A DNA stretch of 64,000 bases, taken from Cacconaster sp045642485 (GTDB lineage: Bacteria; Bacteroidota; Bacteroidia; Bacteroidales; UBA932). Shown piece by piece: positions 8,602 through 17,042 of this stretch; positions within the stretch are counted from its first letter, which is position 1; every line of letters starts with the position of its first letter. Under the pieces are notes generated by a model. The model was not told where the DNA came from. It did no database searches and was given only the letters and a program-made list of their open reading frames with translations. Position numbers and translations under genes: made by a program. Where the stretch lies: contig JAZUIV010000017.1 of the NCBI GenBank assembly GCA_045642485.1, forward strand, positions 147,803 through 211,802, in the 5' to 3' direction.

Positions 8602-10902
8602 TTATTCTCTGTCTCTGCGGGGTCCGCGAGGTCCGCGGCGATCTCCTCTGTCCCCTGAAGGACGGCGGGGTCCGCGATGGTCACCACTGAAGTGACGGTC
8701 TGAAGATGCGGGGCGGGGTCTGCGCTCGGGCTCCACATAGCCTTCGGGTTTGGGGAGAAGAGCACGGCGGCTCAGGCGGAGTTTTCCGCTCTTGGCATCG
8801 ATTTCAAGCAGTTTCACGTCAACTTCGTCACCTTCCTGGAGAATGTCCTCGACTTTCTCGGTCTTGGCCCAGTCAAGTTCGGAAATATGGAGAAGTCCTT
8901 CCTTGCCGGGAAGAATCTCCACGAAAGCACCGAATTCGAGGATGCTGGTCACCTTGCCGTGATACACTTCGTTCACTTCGGGAACGGTGGTGATTGCCTT
9001 AATCTTGGCAAGGCAGGTATCCATAGCTTCCTTATTGTCGCCGAAGATGTCAACCACACCGATAGCGTTACCCTGATCATCCTTCTGCTCGTCAATGGTA
9101 ATCGTGCAGCCTGTCTCTTTCTGCATACCCTGGATGGTCTCGCCTCCCTTTCCGATGATTGCACCGATGAATTCACCGGGAACCTGGATCTGGATGATGC
9201 GGGGCACGAAGGGTTTGTAGTCATCGCGAGGCTTGTCGATGGTCTTCATCATCTCGCCCATAATGTGCATACGTCCGCGACGTGCCTGCTCAAGAGCCTT
9301 TTCGAGAACGTCATAGCTCAGGCCATCAACTTTGATGTCCATCTGGGTGGCGGTGATACCGTCGGCTGTACCGGTAACCTTGAAGTCCATATCTCCGAGG
9401 TGGTCCTCGTCACCGAGGATGTCGGTAAGAATGGCATATCGGTCATTGGGGTGCTCTGCATCTGTAATGAGACCCATTGCAACACCTGCCACAGGCTTCT
9501 TGATCTTGACGCCGGCATCCATAAGGGCGAGGCATCCGCCGCAGACTGAAGCCATTGAGGAACTTCCGTTTGATTCGAGGATATCGCTCACCACGCGGAT
9601 TGCATAGGGGTTTTCTGGAGCCATAGGAATGACCGGCTTGAGAGCACGCATCGCAAGGTTGCCGTGACCGATCTCACGACGGCCCACGCCACGCTGACTC
9701 TTTGCTTCTCCCGTTGCAAAAGGAGGGAAGTTGTAGTGAAGGACAAACTGCTGGTCATCCTGAATGAGAACTTCGTCCATCTCCTTCATATCCATCTTGG
9801 TACCGAGGGTTACAGTAGCGAGGGACTGAGTCTCTCCGCGGGTAAAGATGGCGCTTCCGTGAGCGCAGGGGAGATAATCGACTTCACACCAGATGGGGCG
9901 GACCTGGTCGCATACGCGGCCGTCGAGGCGGATATGCTCATCCAGAATCATATTGCGCATAGCCTCTTTCTCCTCTGCGTGATAGTAACGGCTTATCAGG
10001 GCGACTTTCTGAGCATATTCCTCTTTTTCCTCAGCAGTCTGAGGCTCGGGAATGGTGGCGATGAAGTCTGCCTTTATTGCCTCGAAACCCTCTTCACGCT
10101 CGTGTTTGGGCTTGGCAGCCTTTGCCAGGGCATAGCACTTGGGATAGCAGAAATCGTGAACCGCAGCCTTGAGTTCTTCGTCTTCAAGGTCGTGAGGATA
10201 ATCCCTCTTATTGACATCCGTACCCAGTTCGGCCATAAGTTCCTTCTGGACACGGCAGTGTTTCTTGATCTCTTCGTGAGCGAACTTGATGGCTCCGAGC
10301 ATAACGCTTTCGGGAACCTCGTTCATCTCGCCTTCCACCATCATAATGTTCTCCTCGGTAGCGGCAACCATCAGTTCAAGGTCGGCGTTCTTCTGCTCGG
10401 AGAAGGTGGGGTTGATAACATATTCACCGTTGATACGGCAGACGCGAACCTCTCCGATAGGACCTCCGAAAGGAAGGTCGCTAGTTGCAAGGGCGCAGGA
10501 TGCCGCAAGGCCGGCAAGTGCGTCGGGCTGGATATCCTTCTCCGCAGAGATAAGGGTCACGTTCACAAATACCTCAAGGTGGAAATCATCGGGCCAGAGA
10601 GGACGGATAGGTCTGTCTATCAATCTGGAAATAAGAATTTCATAATCTGAGGACTTGCCCTCTCTCTTCATAAAGCCGCCGGGAAAACGTCCCGCGGAAT
10701 AGTACTTTTCCTTATAGTCAACGGTAAGGGGCATGAAGTCTGTCCCTTCCTTGACCTCTTTAGCTGCGCAGACTGTGGCCAGGAGCATAGTCCCTCCCAT
10801 CTTGACTACAGCTGAACCGTCGGCCTGCTTGGCCAGTTTGCCGGTTTCAATCTCAATTGTTCTACCATCAGCCAGTTGGATGGTTTTCTTTATAATATTC
10901 AT
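8602..10902 (-). CDS. pnp: Polyribonucleotide nucleotidyltransferase (PNPase)
   Basis: 766 residues from the ATG at 10902; an in-frame Met at 10941 is rejected because it lies in the intrinsic terminator hairpin. PNPase degrades RNA 3' to 5' with phosphate. The order is RNase PH domain 1 (SAGRFPGGFMKREGK), a helical linker, RNase PH domain 2 (GETQSLATVTLG, HYNFPPFATGEAK, SNGSSSMASVCGG), a KH domain (GAIIGKGGETIQGMQ) and an S1 domain (GKVTSILEFGAFVEILPGK). The C-terminal ~40 residues form an Arg/Gly/Pro-rich basic tail (RRGPRGPRRDRE) that probably adds RNA binding. It follows rpsO as in many bacteria. Confidence 0.97.
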   Translation of the reverse strand: MNIIKKTIQLADGRTIEIETGKLAKQADGSAVVKMGGTMLLATVCAAKEVKEGTDFMPLTVDYKEKYYSAGRFPGGFMKREGKSSDYEILISRLIDRPIRPLWPDDFHLEVFVNVTLISAEKDIQPDALAGLAASCALATSDLPFGGPIGEVRVCRINGEYVINPTFSEQKNADLELMVAATEENIMMVEGEMNEVPESVMLGAIKFAHEEIKKHCRVQKELMAELGTDVNKRDYPHDLEDEELKAAVHDFCYPKCYALAKAAKPKHEREEGFEAIKADFIATIPEPQTAEEKEEYAQKVALISRYYHAEEKEAMRNMILDEHIRLDGRVCDQVRPIWCEVDYLPCAHGSAIFTRGETQSLATVTLGTKMDMKEMDEVLIQDDQQFVLHYNFPPFATGEAKSQRGVGRREIGHGNLAMRALKPVIPMAPENPYAIRVVSDILESNGSSSMASVCGGCLALMDAGVKIKKPVAGVAMGLITDAEHPNDRYAILTDILGDEDHLGDMDFKVTGTADGITATQMDIKVDGLSYDVLEKALEQARRGRMHIMGEMMKTIDKPRDDYKPFVPRIIQIQVPGEFIGAIIGKGGETIQGMQKETGCTITIDEQKDDQGNAIGVVDIFGDNKEAMDTCLAKIKAITTVPEVNEVYHGKVTSILEFGAFVEILPGKEGLLHISELDWAKTEKVEDILQEGDEVDVKLLEIDAKSGKLRLSRRALLPKPEGYVEPERRPRPASSDRHFSGDHRGPRRPSGDRGDRRGPRGPRRDRE

Positions 10903-10920
10903 ATCGTCTTGAAATGTTCC

Positions 10921-10953
10921 TATAAAAAAGGCCGCAATCATAGGCGGCCTTTC
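10921..10953 (-). terminator. Intrinsic terminator between rpsO and pnp
   Basis: On the - strand a perfect 9-bp stem (AAAGGCCGC at 10927-10935 against GCGGCCTTT at 10944-10952, 8-nt loop) is followed by a run of T residues (complement of 10924-10929). This is a complete intrinsic terminator between the two genes, so pnp would depend on read-through or its own promoter. Confidence 0.85.
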
Positions 10954-10969
10954 AACTCTATTTCCTTTA

Positions 10970-11245
10970 CTATCGGCGGAGGTTGAGAGCCTTCACGATA
11001 GCTCTGTATCTCTCAATGTCAGTCTCCTTCAGGTAGTCGAGCATCTTGCGGCGCTTACCGATAAGACGCTGCATCGCACGCTGTGTGCCGACGTCCTTCT
11101 TGTTGGATTTGAGGTGACCTGTCAAATGAGCGATACGGTAGGAAAACAAGGCAATCTGGCTCTCGGGGGAACCAGTGTCTACATTAGACTTTCCGTACTG
11201 CGAGAAAATCTCTTGCTTCTTGTCTGCATTCAAATATTCAGCCAT
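10970..11245 (-). CDS. rpsO: 30S ribosomal protein S15
   Basis: 91 residues, the normal length. S15 binds the central domain of 16S rRNA early in 30S assembly. The family blocks are clear: DTGSPESQIALFSYRI, LTGHLKSNKKD, RLIGKRRKMLDYL and the ending RYRAIVKALNLRR. It is transcribed from a consensus promoter 45-75 bp upstream that is divergent from the tRNA-Pro promoter. It is followed on the same strand by a terminator hairpin and then pnp. Confidence 0.97.
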   Translation of the reverse strand: MAEYLNADKKQEIFSQYGKSNVDTGSPESQIALFSYRIAHLTGHLKSNKKDVGTQRAMQRLIGKRRKMLDYLKETDIERYRAIVKALNLRR

Positions 11246-11289
11246 TGTGCAAAAAATTAATAATTAAACAGTTCCGCTTTTGCGGTCTG

Positions 11290-11319
11290 CAAAGGTAACT
11301 AATATTTTTAACTCTGCAA
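11290..11319 (-). promoter_or_regulatory. Consensus promoter for rpsO
   Basis: On the - strand: TTG (complement of 11317-11319), exactly 19 bp, then TACCTTTG (complement of 11290-11297). It is a full match to the Bacteroidetes pattern and points at rpsO. Confidence 0.75.
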
Positions 11320-11329
11320 CTTTTTGTTG

Positions 11330-11359
11330 TTGCTAATTTGCAACTTTTACTTAACTTTG
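11330..11359 (+). promoter_or_regulatory. Consensus promoter for tRNA-Pro
   Basis: TTG at 11330-11332, exactly 19 bp, then TAACTTTG at 11352-11359, 17 bp before the mature tRNA 5' end. Its outer edge is 10 bp from the divergent rpsO promoter. Confidence 0.75.
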
Positions 11360-11376
11360 CTGTCCCTAAAGGGAAT

Positions 11377-11450
11377 CGGGAAGTGGCGCAGTTGGCTAGC
11401 GCGCTGCGTTCGGGACGCAGAGGTCGGGTGTTCGAGTCACCTCTTCCCGA
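11377..11450 (+). tRNA. tRNA-Pro (anticodon CGG)
   Basis: The 74-nt sequence folds as a cloverleaf. The acceptor pairs CGGGAAG with CTTCCCG and has discriminator A. The D arm is GGCGCAGTTGGCTAGCGC, the anticodon stem CTGCG/CGCAG closes loop TTCGGGA with anticodon CGG, and the T arm carries TTCGAGT. The CCA tail is not encoded. It reads CCG proline codons. It sits at the left border of the accessory block that runs to about 17.4 kb. Confidence 0.95.
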
Positions 11451-11527
11451 CTATAATTAGGGGCGCTGCCCCCTACCCCGCCGCTCCGTGCGGCTATCCC
11501 GCTGGGCTACCCTGCCCGCACTCCGCT
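11451..11527 (+). other. GC-rich tRNA 3' trailer with short hairpins
   Basis: This C-rich stretch between the tRNA and its terminator contains a small hairpin (GCCGC, TCCGT, GCGGC) and several CCC runs. GGCGCT near its start pairs with AGCGCC at its end. No coding potential is evident. It is probably trailer transcript. Confidence 0.5.
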
Positions 11528-11549
11528 AGCGCCTGATGGCGCTTTTTTT
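11528..11549 (+). terminator. Intrinsic terminator after tRNA-Pro
   Basis: AGCGCC, loop TGAT, GGCGCT, then seven T residues: a compact intrinsic terminator on the + strand. It lies just before the 3' end of the convergent DUF3791/DUF3990 operon. Confidence 0.85.
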
Positions 11550-11551
11550 AT

Positions 11552-11776
11552 TTATGGATGGAACTCCTGAGCCAATTCCTCAACAATGTAATTGTCTCCG
11601 AAAAGATAGAGCCCGGTTTTCTCATCGTGGAAACGCCGACAGGTATTGCTCTTATAAAAGATGTCCAACGCATCTGTCACAGAAATGTGGAAGCGCTCCG
11701 ACATCTTGACCACGATACACCCTATCCGGTTCCAGCGGATGATATTGCGTACCTGCCTGTGCTCTTCTTCGCTCAT
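11552..11776 (-). CDS. DUF3791-like small protein, third gene of an ART-like unit
   Basis: 74 residues, charged and probably helical, with no signal or membrane segment. The region VTDALDIFYKSNTCRRF followed by DEKTGLYLFGDNYIVEEL resembles small partner proteins found next to DUF3990 genes. I assign it to the DUF3791-type group only tentatively. Its ATG overlaps the stop of the DUF3990 gene by 4 bp (ATGA), so the two are translationally coupled. The position fits an antitoxin or targeting partner, but that is inference. Confidence 0.6.
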   Translation of the reverse strand: MSEEEHRQVRNIIRWNRIGCIVVKMSERFHISVTDALDIFYKSNTCRRFHDEKTGLYLFGDNYIVEELAQEFHP

Positions 11777-12255
11777 AATGCAATCACCTCCTTGAATGAC
11801 AGATATTTCTCAACAACTTCCTGATTCAGGATACAAATCTGGTTGTTCGGTTTATGTTCCGAAAGACGGGTTAGAGCCGTCTCTTCATCCATCAAACCCA
11901 GCGAATAAAGATTGACTGTATCGACGACTCGGTCATTGGCAATACCGCCCTCAATAATATCATAATCAGACCAGGGTTTCAGGCCATTCCGACTGTCAAC
12001 GATAAAATGAAGCCAGGCCCTGTCGTAAACCGGAAAGAGCAGATAACGATACTCCTTGATGGCCGGCTCTTTGTCAAACTCATAGACATTCAACATTTCC
12101 GGCTCTTTGCGTGAATCTGCCTGACGGGCCGCCCATTCCTCAGCCTGTTCCCGCAAATCCGTCAAATAGAATCCCTTTCCGAAATCCAAGTCCGCCCTGC
12201 CGAAATCACACAGCGGATGTTCCACCCGTATGGTCGCTCCGTGATAAAGTATCAT
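11773..12255 (-). CDS. DUF3990 protein, predicted ADP-ribosyltransferase fold
   Basis: 160 residues from the ATG at 12255, which overlaps the previous stop as ATGA; this decides the start over an upstream in-frame codon. The N-terminus shows an ADP-ribosyltransferase-like pattern: LYHGATI (His5), then DFGKGFYLTDLREQAEEWA (Tyr30, Thr32), the usual order for the NAD-binding H and Y/T positions. A C-terminal Gln/Glu pair in NQEVVEKYL could supply the third catalytic residue. DUF3990 is a family I recall as grouped with ADP-ribosyl enzymes; its substrate is unknown. Coupling to two small genes by 4-bp overlaps suggests a toxin-antitoxin or similar module. Activity is not shown by sequence alone. 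Confidence 0.75.
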   Translation of the reverse strand: MILYHGATIRVEHPLCDFGRADLDFGKGFYLTDLREQAEEWAARQADSRKEPEMLNVYEFDKEPAIKEYRYLLFPVYDRAWLHFIVDSRNGLKPWSDYDIIEGGIANDRVVDTVNLYSLGLMDEETALTRLSEHKPNNQICILNQEVVEKYLSFKEVIAL

Positions 12256-12491
12256 TTCTGTCCCTCCCAACGCGTCAAAGTGTCAATCATTCCGGCGGTC
12301 ACGTTTGCGCGGCTCTCCGTATGCAACACATCGTAATGCGGAATGATGTAATTCTCAATCAGCCCTACTGTTTTCATCCTCACATATACTTCCGCATAAT
12401 CAAGCCCAAGTTTCTCCGCGACATCTTCAATACAGGATGCCACAAAACCCATCAGTATTTCCTGTTCCGTGCGTTGAATCAACGTGCCCAT
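12252..12491 (-). CDS. DUF3791 protein, first gene of the ART-like unit
   Basis: 79 residues with the features I recall for DUF3791: a helical start (EQEILMGFVASCIEDVAEKL), DYAEVYVRMKTVGLIENYI, and the characteristic IIPHYDVLHTES. No signal peptide or membrane segment. It leads the three-gene unit and its stop codon overlaps the DUF3990 start as ATGA. It is a candidate antitoxin or adaptor for the DUF3990 protein; this comes from gene order only. Confidence 0.7.
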   Translation of the reverse strand: MGTLIQRTEQEILMGFVASCIEDVAEKLGLDYAEVYVRMKTVGLIENYIIPHYDVLHTESRANVTAGMIDTLTRWEGQK

Positions 12492-12624
12492 AATGTTACA
12501 AATATACGTATAAAAAACAATTACAACTTAATTGCGTCAGCGTGTCTGCACCTTTTTCTGTTGGCAAAGGCGAGCCAGGTACGATTATGTAACATCCTAT
12601 AATTTCTTAATTTCTTTAATCAAA

Positions 12625-12918
12625 TCAAATATTGGGTGATATGTTTTTAGAATCCACTTTTATGCTATATCTACCTTTTGTAAGGGAGATATCAATTTCT
12701 CGGTTGTTGACCTCATAATTCAGTTTATAATCAAATCTAGGCTTGACAAAGTAGTCTTTATATAAACCTGCAAATATTGAAGAAATGGCTTCAAGTATAT
12801 TGCTCTTGCCACATCCGTTGTTACCAACCAACAAAGATGTTCCTCTATTTGCCGAAAAATCTATTGATATATTTTCAAGGTTTTTATAGCCTTTTATAAT
12901 TAGCGCTTTCAGTTTCAT
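12625..12918 (-). pseudogene. Truncated AAA-family (RecF/SMC-like) ATPase
   Basis: 97 residues that match only the N-terminus of AAA ATPases of the RecF/AAA_15/21 type. It starts LKALIIKGYKNLENISIDF and has a good Walker A (GNNGCGKSN, residues 32-40) preceded by SLLV. The frame then stops at 12625; no signature motif, Walker B or C-terminal half is found downstream, and the following 130 bp are not homologous in any frame that I can see. The ATG overlaps the hsdS stop as ATGA, so a full-length version was probably part of the restriction operon. I call it a remnant; a short functional protein is less likely. Confidence 0.7.
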
Positions 12919-14282
12919 AATTCAAAAAGAGTATTTTGGAATGAAACAAATGCTTCTCTTTGCAAATAATCTGCTTTGTCTTTCATCTGTATCATCTGCT
13001 TATCGATATCCTTAAGGGCCTCGGCAATATTATTTTGAATTGATATTGGGGGGATTGGTATAATTATTTGCTTAAAAATATTCTCGTCAATTCTTGGCAT
13101 TCTTGCCCCAGTCATTGCATCTGAAATTTGTTCTTGAATAATATAAGAAGATAAAATATACTTGAAATAATCCTGATTGAATGATTCGCTGGGTTTAAAA
13201 CAAAAAAACTCAGAAGAGCAAACGATATCTTCAATATCAGTATCGTTTACCCAATATTTATTCAAATATGGTCTCAATTTTCCATAAATCATAAATCCTT
13301 TCGGTATCCGAACTGTTTGACTCTTAATATCGCAACCTTTTACAGCAGGCATATTCAATAACCGCCCCTCTTCTTTTAGAATATTCTCCATTCCAATATA
13401 GTGAAATGTTTTGTTTGGGCATTTATTGGTCTCAATTCTCAACGAAGAGTTGTGGTCTTTCATAAAGAAGGAAAGTGAATCTCCTAAAGTTCTAGTTTCA
13501 TATTGTGAAAAAACCTGATAATCAGACGAAAAATATTGAACATCCCATCTTACAATTCGCCTAAAAAATATAAAGTTAAGTAAGCCTTTATGACTGTTTT
13601 TCTTATACTCGAACTTAAGTATTCGCTTTAGATAGCCTTCTTTTTGAAGTCCTAATTCTTTTTTATATTTTAAAATATCTTTAGATAATAGAATGCGTTT
13701 ATTATACTCAGACAGAATTTTTACTTGTTCCTCAATGCTTGGCAAAGGAATCTGTTGATTTAGAAACGCATCAATATCAATGCGCTTACGGTTTGTGGTA
13801 CCACTACTGCATTTGCGGGCAAATTCTACGAACTTGTTTGTTGTGGAAACAAGAACGAGGAATTGAGGGATTATCTTCTTGGTGTCAACATCAAAAACAG
13901 GGAAGTCGTTAGTAACAATGGCACCTTCAAGCTCTGATGGTACAATGCCGTATGCACCATTTCGAGCATCAATCTTAGACAGGATGAATTGTCCTGCATG
14001 GATAACATGCTGGCGTTTTGTCCCTATCTTAGAGCCTTTGAGTGTAGCACCATTATTTCGTGGCACAACACCTCCGTTGTTGATTTTGAGAGTTACTTGC
14101 TTGTATTCAACATCGTCCTGCACCTCGATAATATCGCGACTTTTCACGAGGAAAGATCCTATTCTTGCCATAGGGAATTTCTTTGTGAAGCCAAGATCTT
14201 CCTCATCTGCATATTGGACACTCCAATTTGGAATATCCTTTAGATTTGTAAAATGAAGAAATATGTATTTTGCCGTTGCCAT
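12915..14282 (-). CDS. hsdS: Restriction-modification specificity subunit (HsdS-like)
   Basis: 455 residues from the ATG at 14282, one base after the methylase stop; the longer frame would start inside that gene. The protein has two target-recognition domains, each followed by a conserved helical spacer. The first spacer is IPLPSIEEQVKILSEYNKRI (about residue 195), the second IIPIPPISIQNNIAEALKDI (about residue 405). Two domains mean a bipartite DNA target with one half-site per domain. The gene is AT-rich compared with core neighbours, as is the whole block. It directs the nuclease-methylase encoded upstream. Confidence 0.88.
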   Translation of the reverse strand: MATAKYIFLHFTNLKDIPNWSVQYADEEDLGFTKKFPMARIGSFLVKSRDIIEVQDDVEYKQVTLKINNGGVVPRNNGATLKGSKIGTKRQHVIHAGQFILSKIDARNGAYGIVPSELEGAIVTNDFPVFDVDTKKIIPQFLVLVSTTNKFVEFARKCSSGTTNRKRIDIDAFLNQQIPLPSIEEQVKILSEYNKRILLSKDILKYKKELGLQKEGYLKRILKFEYKKNSHKGLLNFIFFRRIVRWDVQYFSSDYQVFSQYETRTLGDSLSFFMKDHNSSLRIETNKCPNKTFHYIGMENILKEEGRLLNMPAVKGCDIKSQTVRIPKGFMIYGKLRPYLNKYWVNDTDIEDIVCSSEFFCFKPSESFNQDYFKYILSSYIIQEQISDAMTGARMPRIDENIFKQIIIPIPPISIQNNIAEALKDIDKQMIQMKDKADYLQREAFVSFQNTLFEL

Positions 14283-14283
14283 A

Positions 14284-16557
14284 TCAATGTTTCTTTGCGT
14301 AATAGAAAGCTTCGTCTTCTTCCAACAGGGAGCCATCCACTTCAGTTGAACGTGTCATATTACCATCGTCATAGTAATGGTATGATTTTATAACATGAGG
14401 CTTATACCACAGGTTGTTCTCCTTGCGATACTTAGTAAACTCTTCAAGAAGAGGCTCAAGATCGTTTTCAATTTTAATACCTATTGAATTGATGCCGGCA
14501 CGCTTAATGTCCGAGATTGGAATAACGTAATCAAAACGTTGCTTTATCAACACCTTGGCTTCTGAATCTATAGCAGTTTCTATTTCTTTTTTTCTTGCTC
14601 GAAGGACCTTCTTTTCTATGACAGGTTTTGCACTTTTGCCTTTCTTTGCAAGATCTTCTTCTATGACGCGCAGTTCGAAAGCATATTTGTCACGAACTTT
14701 TGAATATGCCTGTACTTTTATGTCGTCATACTGCTTTTGTTCTTCTAATGTAAATCGTTTGAAGAACATAAGGCTTGGTTTGACCATTGCACCTGCTGCC
14801 ATGAATACTTCTTGAGGAATGGAAACAATAAGAAGAATCTTAGCTCTACCTTCAAAATATTCACGTACATTCTGGAGGTTGGTATTGTTCAATACGCCTT
14901 CTGGCAAAACAATACCTAAACGGCCACCTGGTTTCAACAAATTGATGCAACGATCAATAAAGAGCACTTCTGTAAGACCACTCAGTTTACCGACACCAAA
15001 TTGGTCAATGAGGGCTTCACCAATGTGGTCATTCACTTGCTTGAGAGCATTAAGATACTCATCACCATAACGTTTGATGTATGCATTTATTTTTGCTTCA
15101 TCAGTGAACTTGTCAGCATCTGTTATCTTTATGTCCTTGTCAACACGAGAACCGAAAGGCGGATTGGTCAGGATTACGTCGAAACGGCCATCCCAAATGC
15201 CATTCACATTCAGAAGACCATCATGATGATGCACGCCACCGTGACCATCACCATGCATAATCATATTCATCTTAGCAGTACGGGCCATTCGAGGATTGGC
15301 ATCAGTACCATATATGCAGTTGAACGAAAGACTGCGAAGACGGCCTTTTTCATTGCTTATATCAACTTCATAGTTCATTTTCGCAAAAGCATCAGAAACC
15401 TTTGCATCAATGGCCTCCTGATCTTTCGTCTTTAAGTCATCATAATTTTCAGGTATGAGTTGTGCTTTCACTTCCTCTTTACTTTCTTCCAGTTCGTTTT
15501 CAATTTGTTCTCGAACATATTCGAATGCACGAATCAAGAATCCTCCGCTGCCACAACAAGGATCGCAGACATACTCGCCCTCTTGAGGGTCAAGAGCAGA
15601 GACCATAAAATCAACAATGGTGCGCGGAGTGAAGAATTGGCCGAGTTCACCACGGAATGTACGTCCAAGAAACTTTTCAAAAGCTATGCCTTTTACATCG
15701 TCAGAAGTTGTTGAAAGGTTGTATATCTGCAACTCCTCGACAATCTTTTCAAAACTGGTTTCACGAATACGGATAGTTTCGTTTGGGTCAAATAGATTGT
15801 CTTTCGAAAAGTCCTCCTTGGTTTTTTCAAATAAGAATTGATAAAATTCTGGAGCATCTTTTGACTTATACGAATTGTAGCTTGCTTTTGCTTTTAGAAA
15901 CGCTTCTTTCGAGAAAATCTGTGTACCAGTATTATCACGTTCATAGCGAATTTTGATGAACAATATCTTACTGATCTCATCAAAAGCTGCTTCTGGTGAA
16001 AGTTTATCATTGTTGCGGATTATATTATGGCACTTATACAACAATTTTGAAAATTCGTCACGAGTGAAGGCTTTTGTTTGATTAAGTAATTCTTTTACCT
16101 TCTTCTCATTTGTTGCTATCTCTGCCGTTGGAATATCTACTATTTCTTCAAGTTTCTTTGGTATCTCGCCTTTTACAACTTTAAAAATACGAGTCTCTTT
16201 GAGATTTGTCGTAACAAAGAAATCTGCTCCCGCCCAAGACGCATAATTGTAGCCCTGATAATAATCCTCCTTTCGAATAGTGACGCTTTCAGCCTTGCAT
16301 TCAACAACTATAAATGCACTTTTTTTATCAATCTTATCTTGGATGGACTTCCATATAACAATATCAGCACGCGCCGATCCCTGGCCTCTGTGAGAATTCG
16401 TTACTTTCAACTCCTGATCCATTTGTTTAAGGTCATAGCCATAGCTCTCTACCAATCGGCAAATGAACTTTTGCCGAACTTCTTCTTCTGGTTTAAACAC
16501 TAACCATTTTTCTTTTAACGGAGCATATATTTTATTATCTGTTATTTGAACGTCCAT
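14284..16557 (-). CDS. Nuclease-methyltransferase fusion of a restriction-modification system
   Basis: 757 residues. Residues ~15-120 resemble the HsdR N-terminal nuclease domain with a PD-(D/E)xK pattern: Asp65 in ARADIVIW, then Glu86-Cys-Lys88 in FIVVECKAES. A helical region follows. From ~290 the gamma-type N6-adenine methylase appears: QFFTPRTIVDFM, motif I DPCCGSGGF (332-340) and motif IV NPPF (465-468), then GGRLGIVLPEGVLNN. There is no separate helicase-type HsdR in the window. A single chain with nuclease and methylase plus a two-domain S subunit is the arrangement of BcgI-like type IIB systems, so cleavage without ATP translocation is possible. That functional class is inference. Confidence 0.85.
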   Translation of the reverse strand: MDVQITDNKIYAPLKEKWLVFKPEEEVRQKFICRLVESYGYDLKQMDQELKVTNSHRGQGSARADIVIWKSIQDKIDKKSAFIVVECKAESVTIRKEDYYQGYNYASWAGADFFVTTNLKETRIFKVVKGEIPKKLEEIVDIPTAEIATNEKKVKELLNQTKAFTRDEFSKLLYKCHNIIRNNDKLSPEAAFDEISKILFIKIRYERDNTGTQIFSKEAFLKAKASYNSYKSKDAPEFYQFLFEKTKEDFSKDNLFDPNETIRIRETSFEKIVEELQIYNLSTTSDDVKGIAFEKFLGRTFRGELGQFFTPRTIVDFMVSALDPQEGEYVCDPCCGSGGFLIRAFEYVREQIENELEESKEEVKAQLIPENYDDLKTKDQEAIDAKVSDAFAKMNYEVDISNEKGRLRSLSFNCIYGTDANPRMARTAKMNMIMHGDGHGGVHHHDGLLNVNGIWDGRFDVILTNPPFGSRVDKDIKITDADKFTDEAKINAYIKRYGDEYLNALKQVNDHIGEALIDQFGVGKLSGLTEVLFIDRCINLLKPGGRLGIVLPEGVLNNTNLQNVREYFEGRAKILLIVSIPQEVFMAAGAMVKPSLMFFKRFTLEEQKQYDDIKVQAYSKVRDKYAFELRVIEEDLAKKGKSAKPVIEKKVLRARKKEIETAIDSEAKVLIKQRFDYVIPISDIKRAGINSIGIKIENDLEPLLEEFTKYRKENNLWYKPHVIKSYHYYDDGNMTRSTEVDGSLLEEDEAFYYAKKH

Positions 16558-16615
16558 GGCACTTTATTATTGTTAATATTTGACTTTATCTTAACTGCGT
16601 TCATTCAACTCATCA

Positions 16616-16870
16616 CTACTGTTTCTTACCCCCTACTTTGCTTGAATCTAGCGATGAAATCTCCGGAAGTGCTTCGAAACGAACAAGTTCATTCATATTC
16701 ACTTCAAGCAGTTTGGCTATTTGCATCATTGTTTCGAGAGAAGGTTGAGCTGTGTTTGTACACCATTTGCTGACCGTGGTAGGATCTTTACCCAATTGGG
16801 TGGCTAGCCAGCGATTTGTCTTCTCTTTGTCGACAAGCATCACTTTTATCCGATTTATCTTTCTATCCAT
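16616..16870 (-). CDS. XRE-family regulator of the restriction operon
   Basis: 84 residues from the ATG at 16870; upstream in-frame codons are not conserved. It has a Cro/C1-type helix-turn-helix: TNRWLATQLGKDPTTVSKWC, NTAQPSLETMMQIAKLLEV, with a short Lys-rich tail. It lies 58 bp upstream of the methylase gene on the same strand. Small HTH proteins in this position usually act as controller proteins that delay nuclease expression; the sequence supports DNA binding but not the direction of control. Confidence 0.85.
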   Translation of the reverse strand: MDRKINRIKVMLVDKEKTNRWLATQLGKDPTTVSKWCTNTAQPSLETMMQIAKLLEVNMNELVRFEALPEISSLDSSKVGGKKQ

Positions 16871-17042
16871 ACAAAGTATCTCTATTAGGACAATGAAAGA
16901 TAACCAATATTTCTGAGAATTGTGCAAAAACGGCTGTTATTTCTGCAAAATATTCATTTTTATTGCGAATTATTCCATATCGATGAACGAATTTTTGAAA
17001 AATTACTCCGTATGCTACGTATGCGAAAGTGATATGTTCAAG

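Noticed and set aside
9664..10650. Long + strand open frame (328 codons) opposite pnp
   Set aside because: Shadow of pnp on the other strand; no family features.
10902..10941. Upstream Met for pnp at 10941
   Set aside because: It lies in the loop of the rpsO-pnp terminator, and PNPase proteins begin at the later Met.
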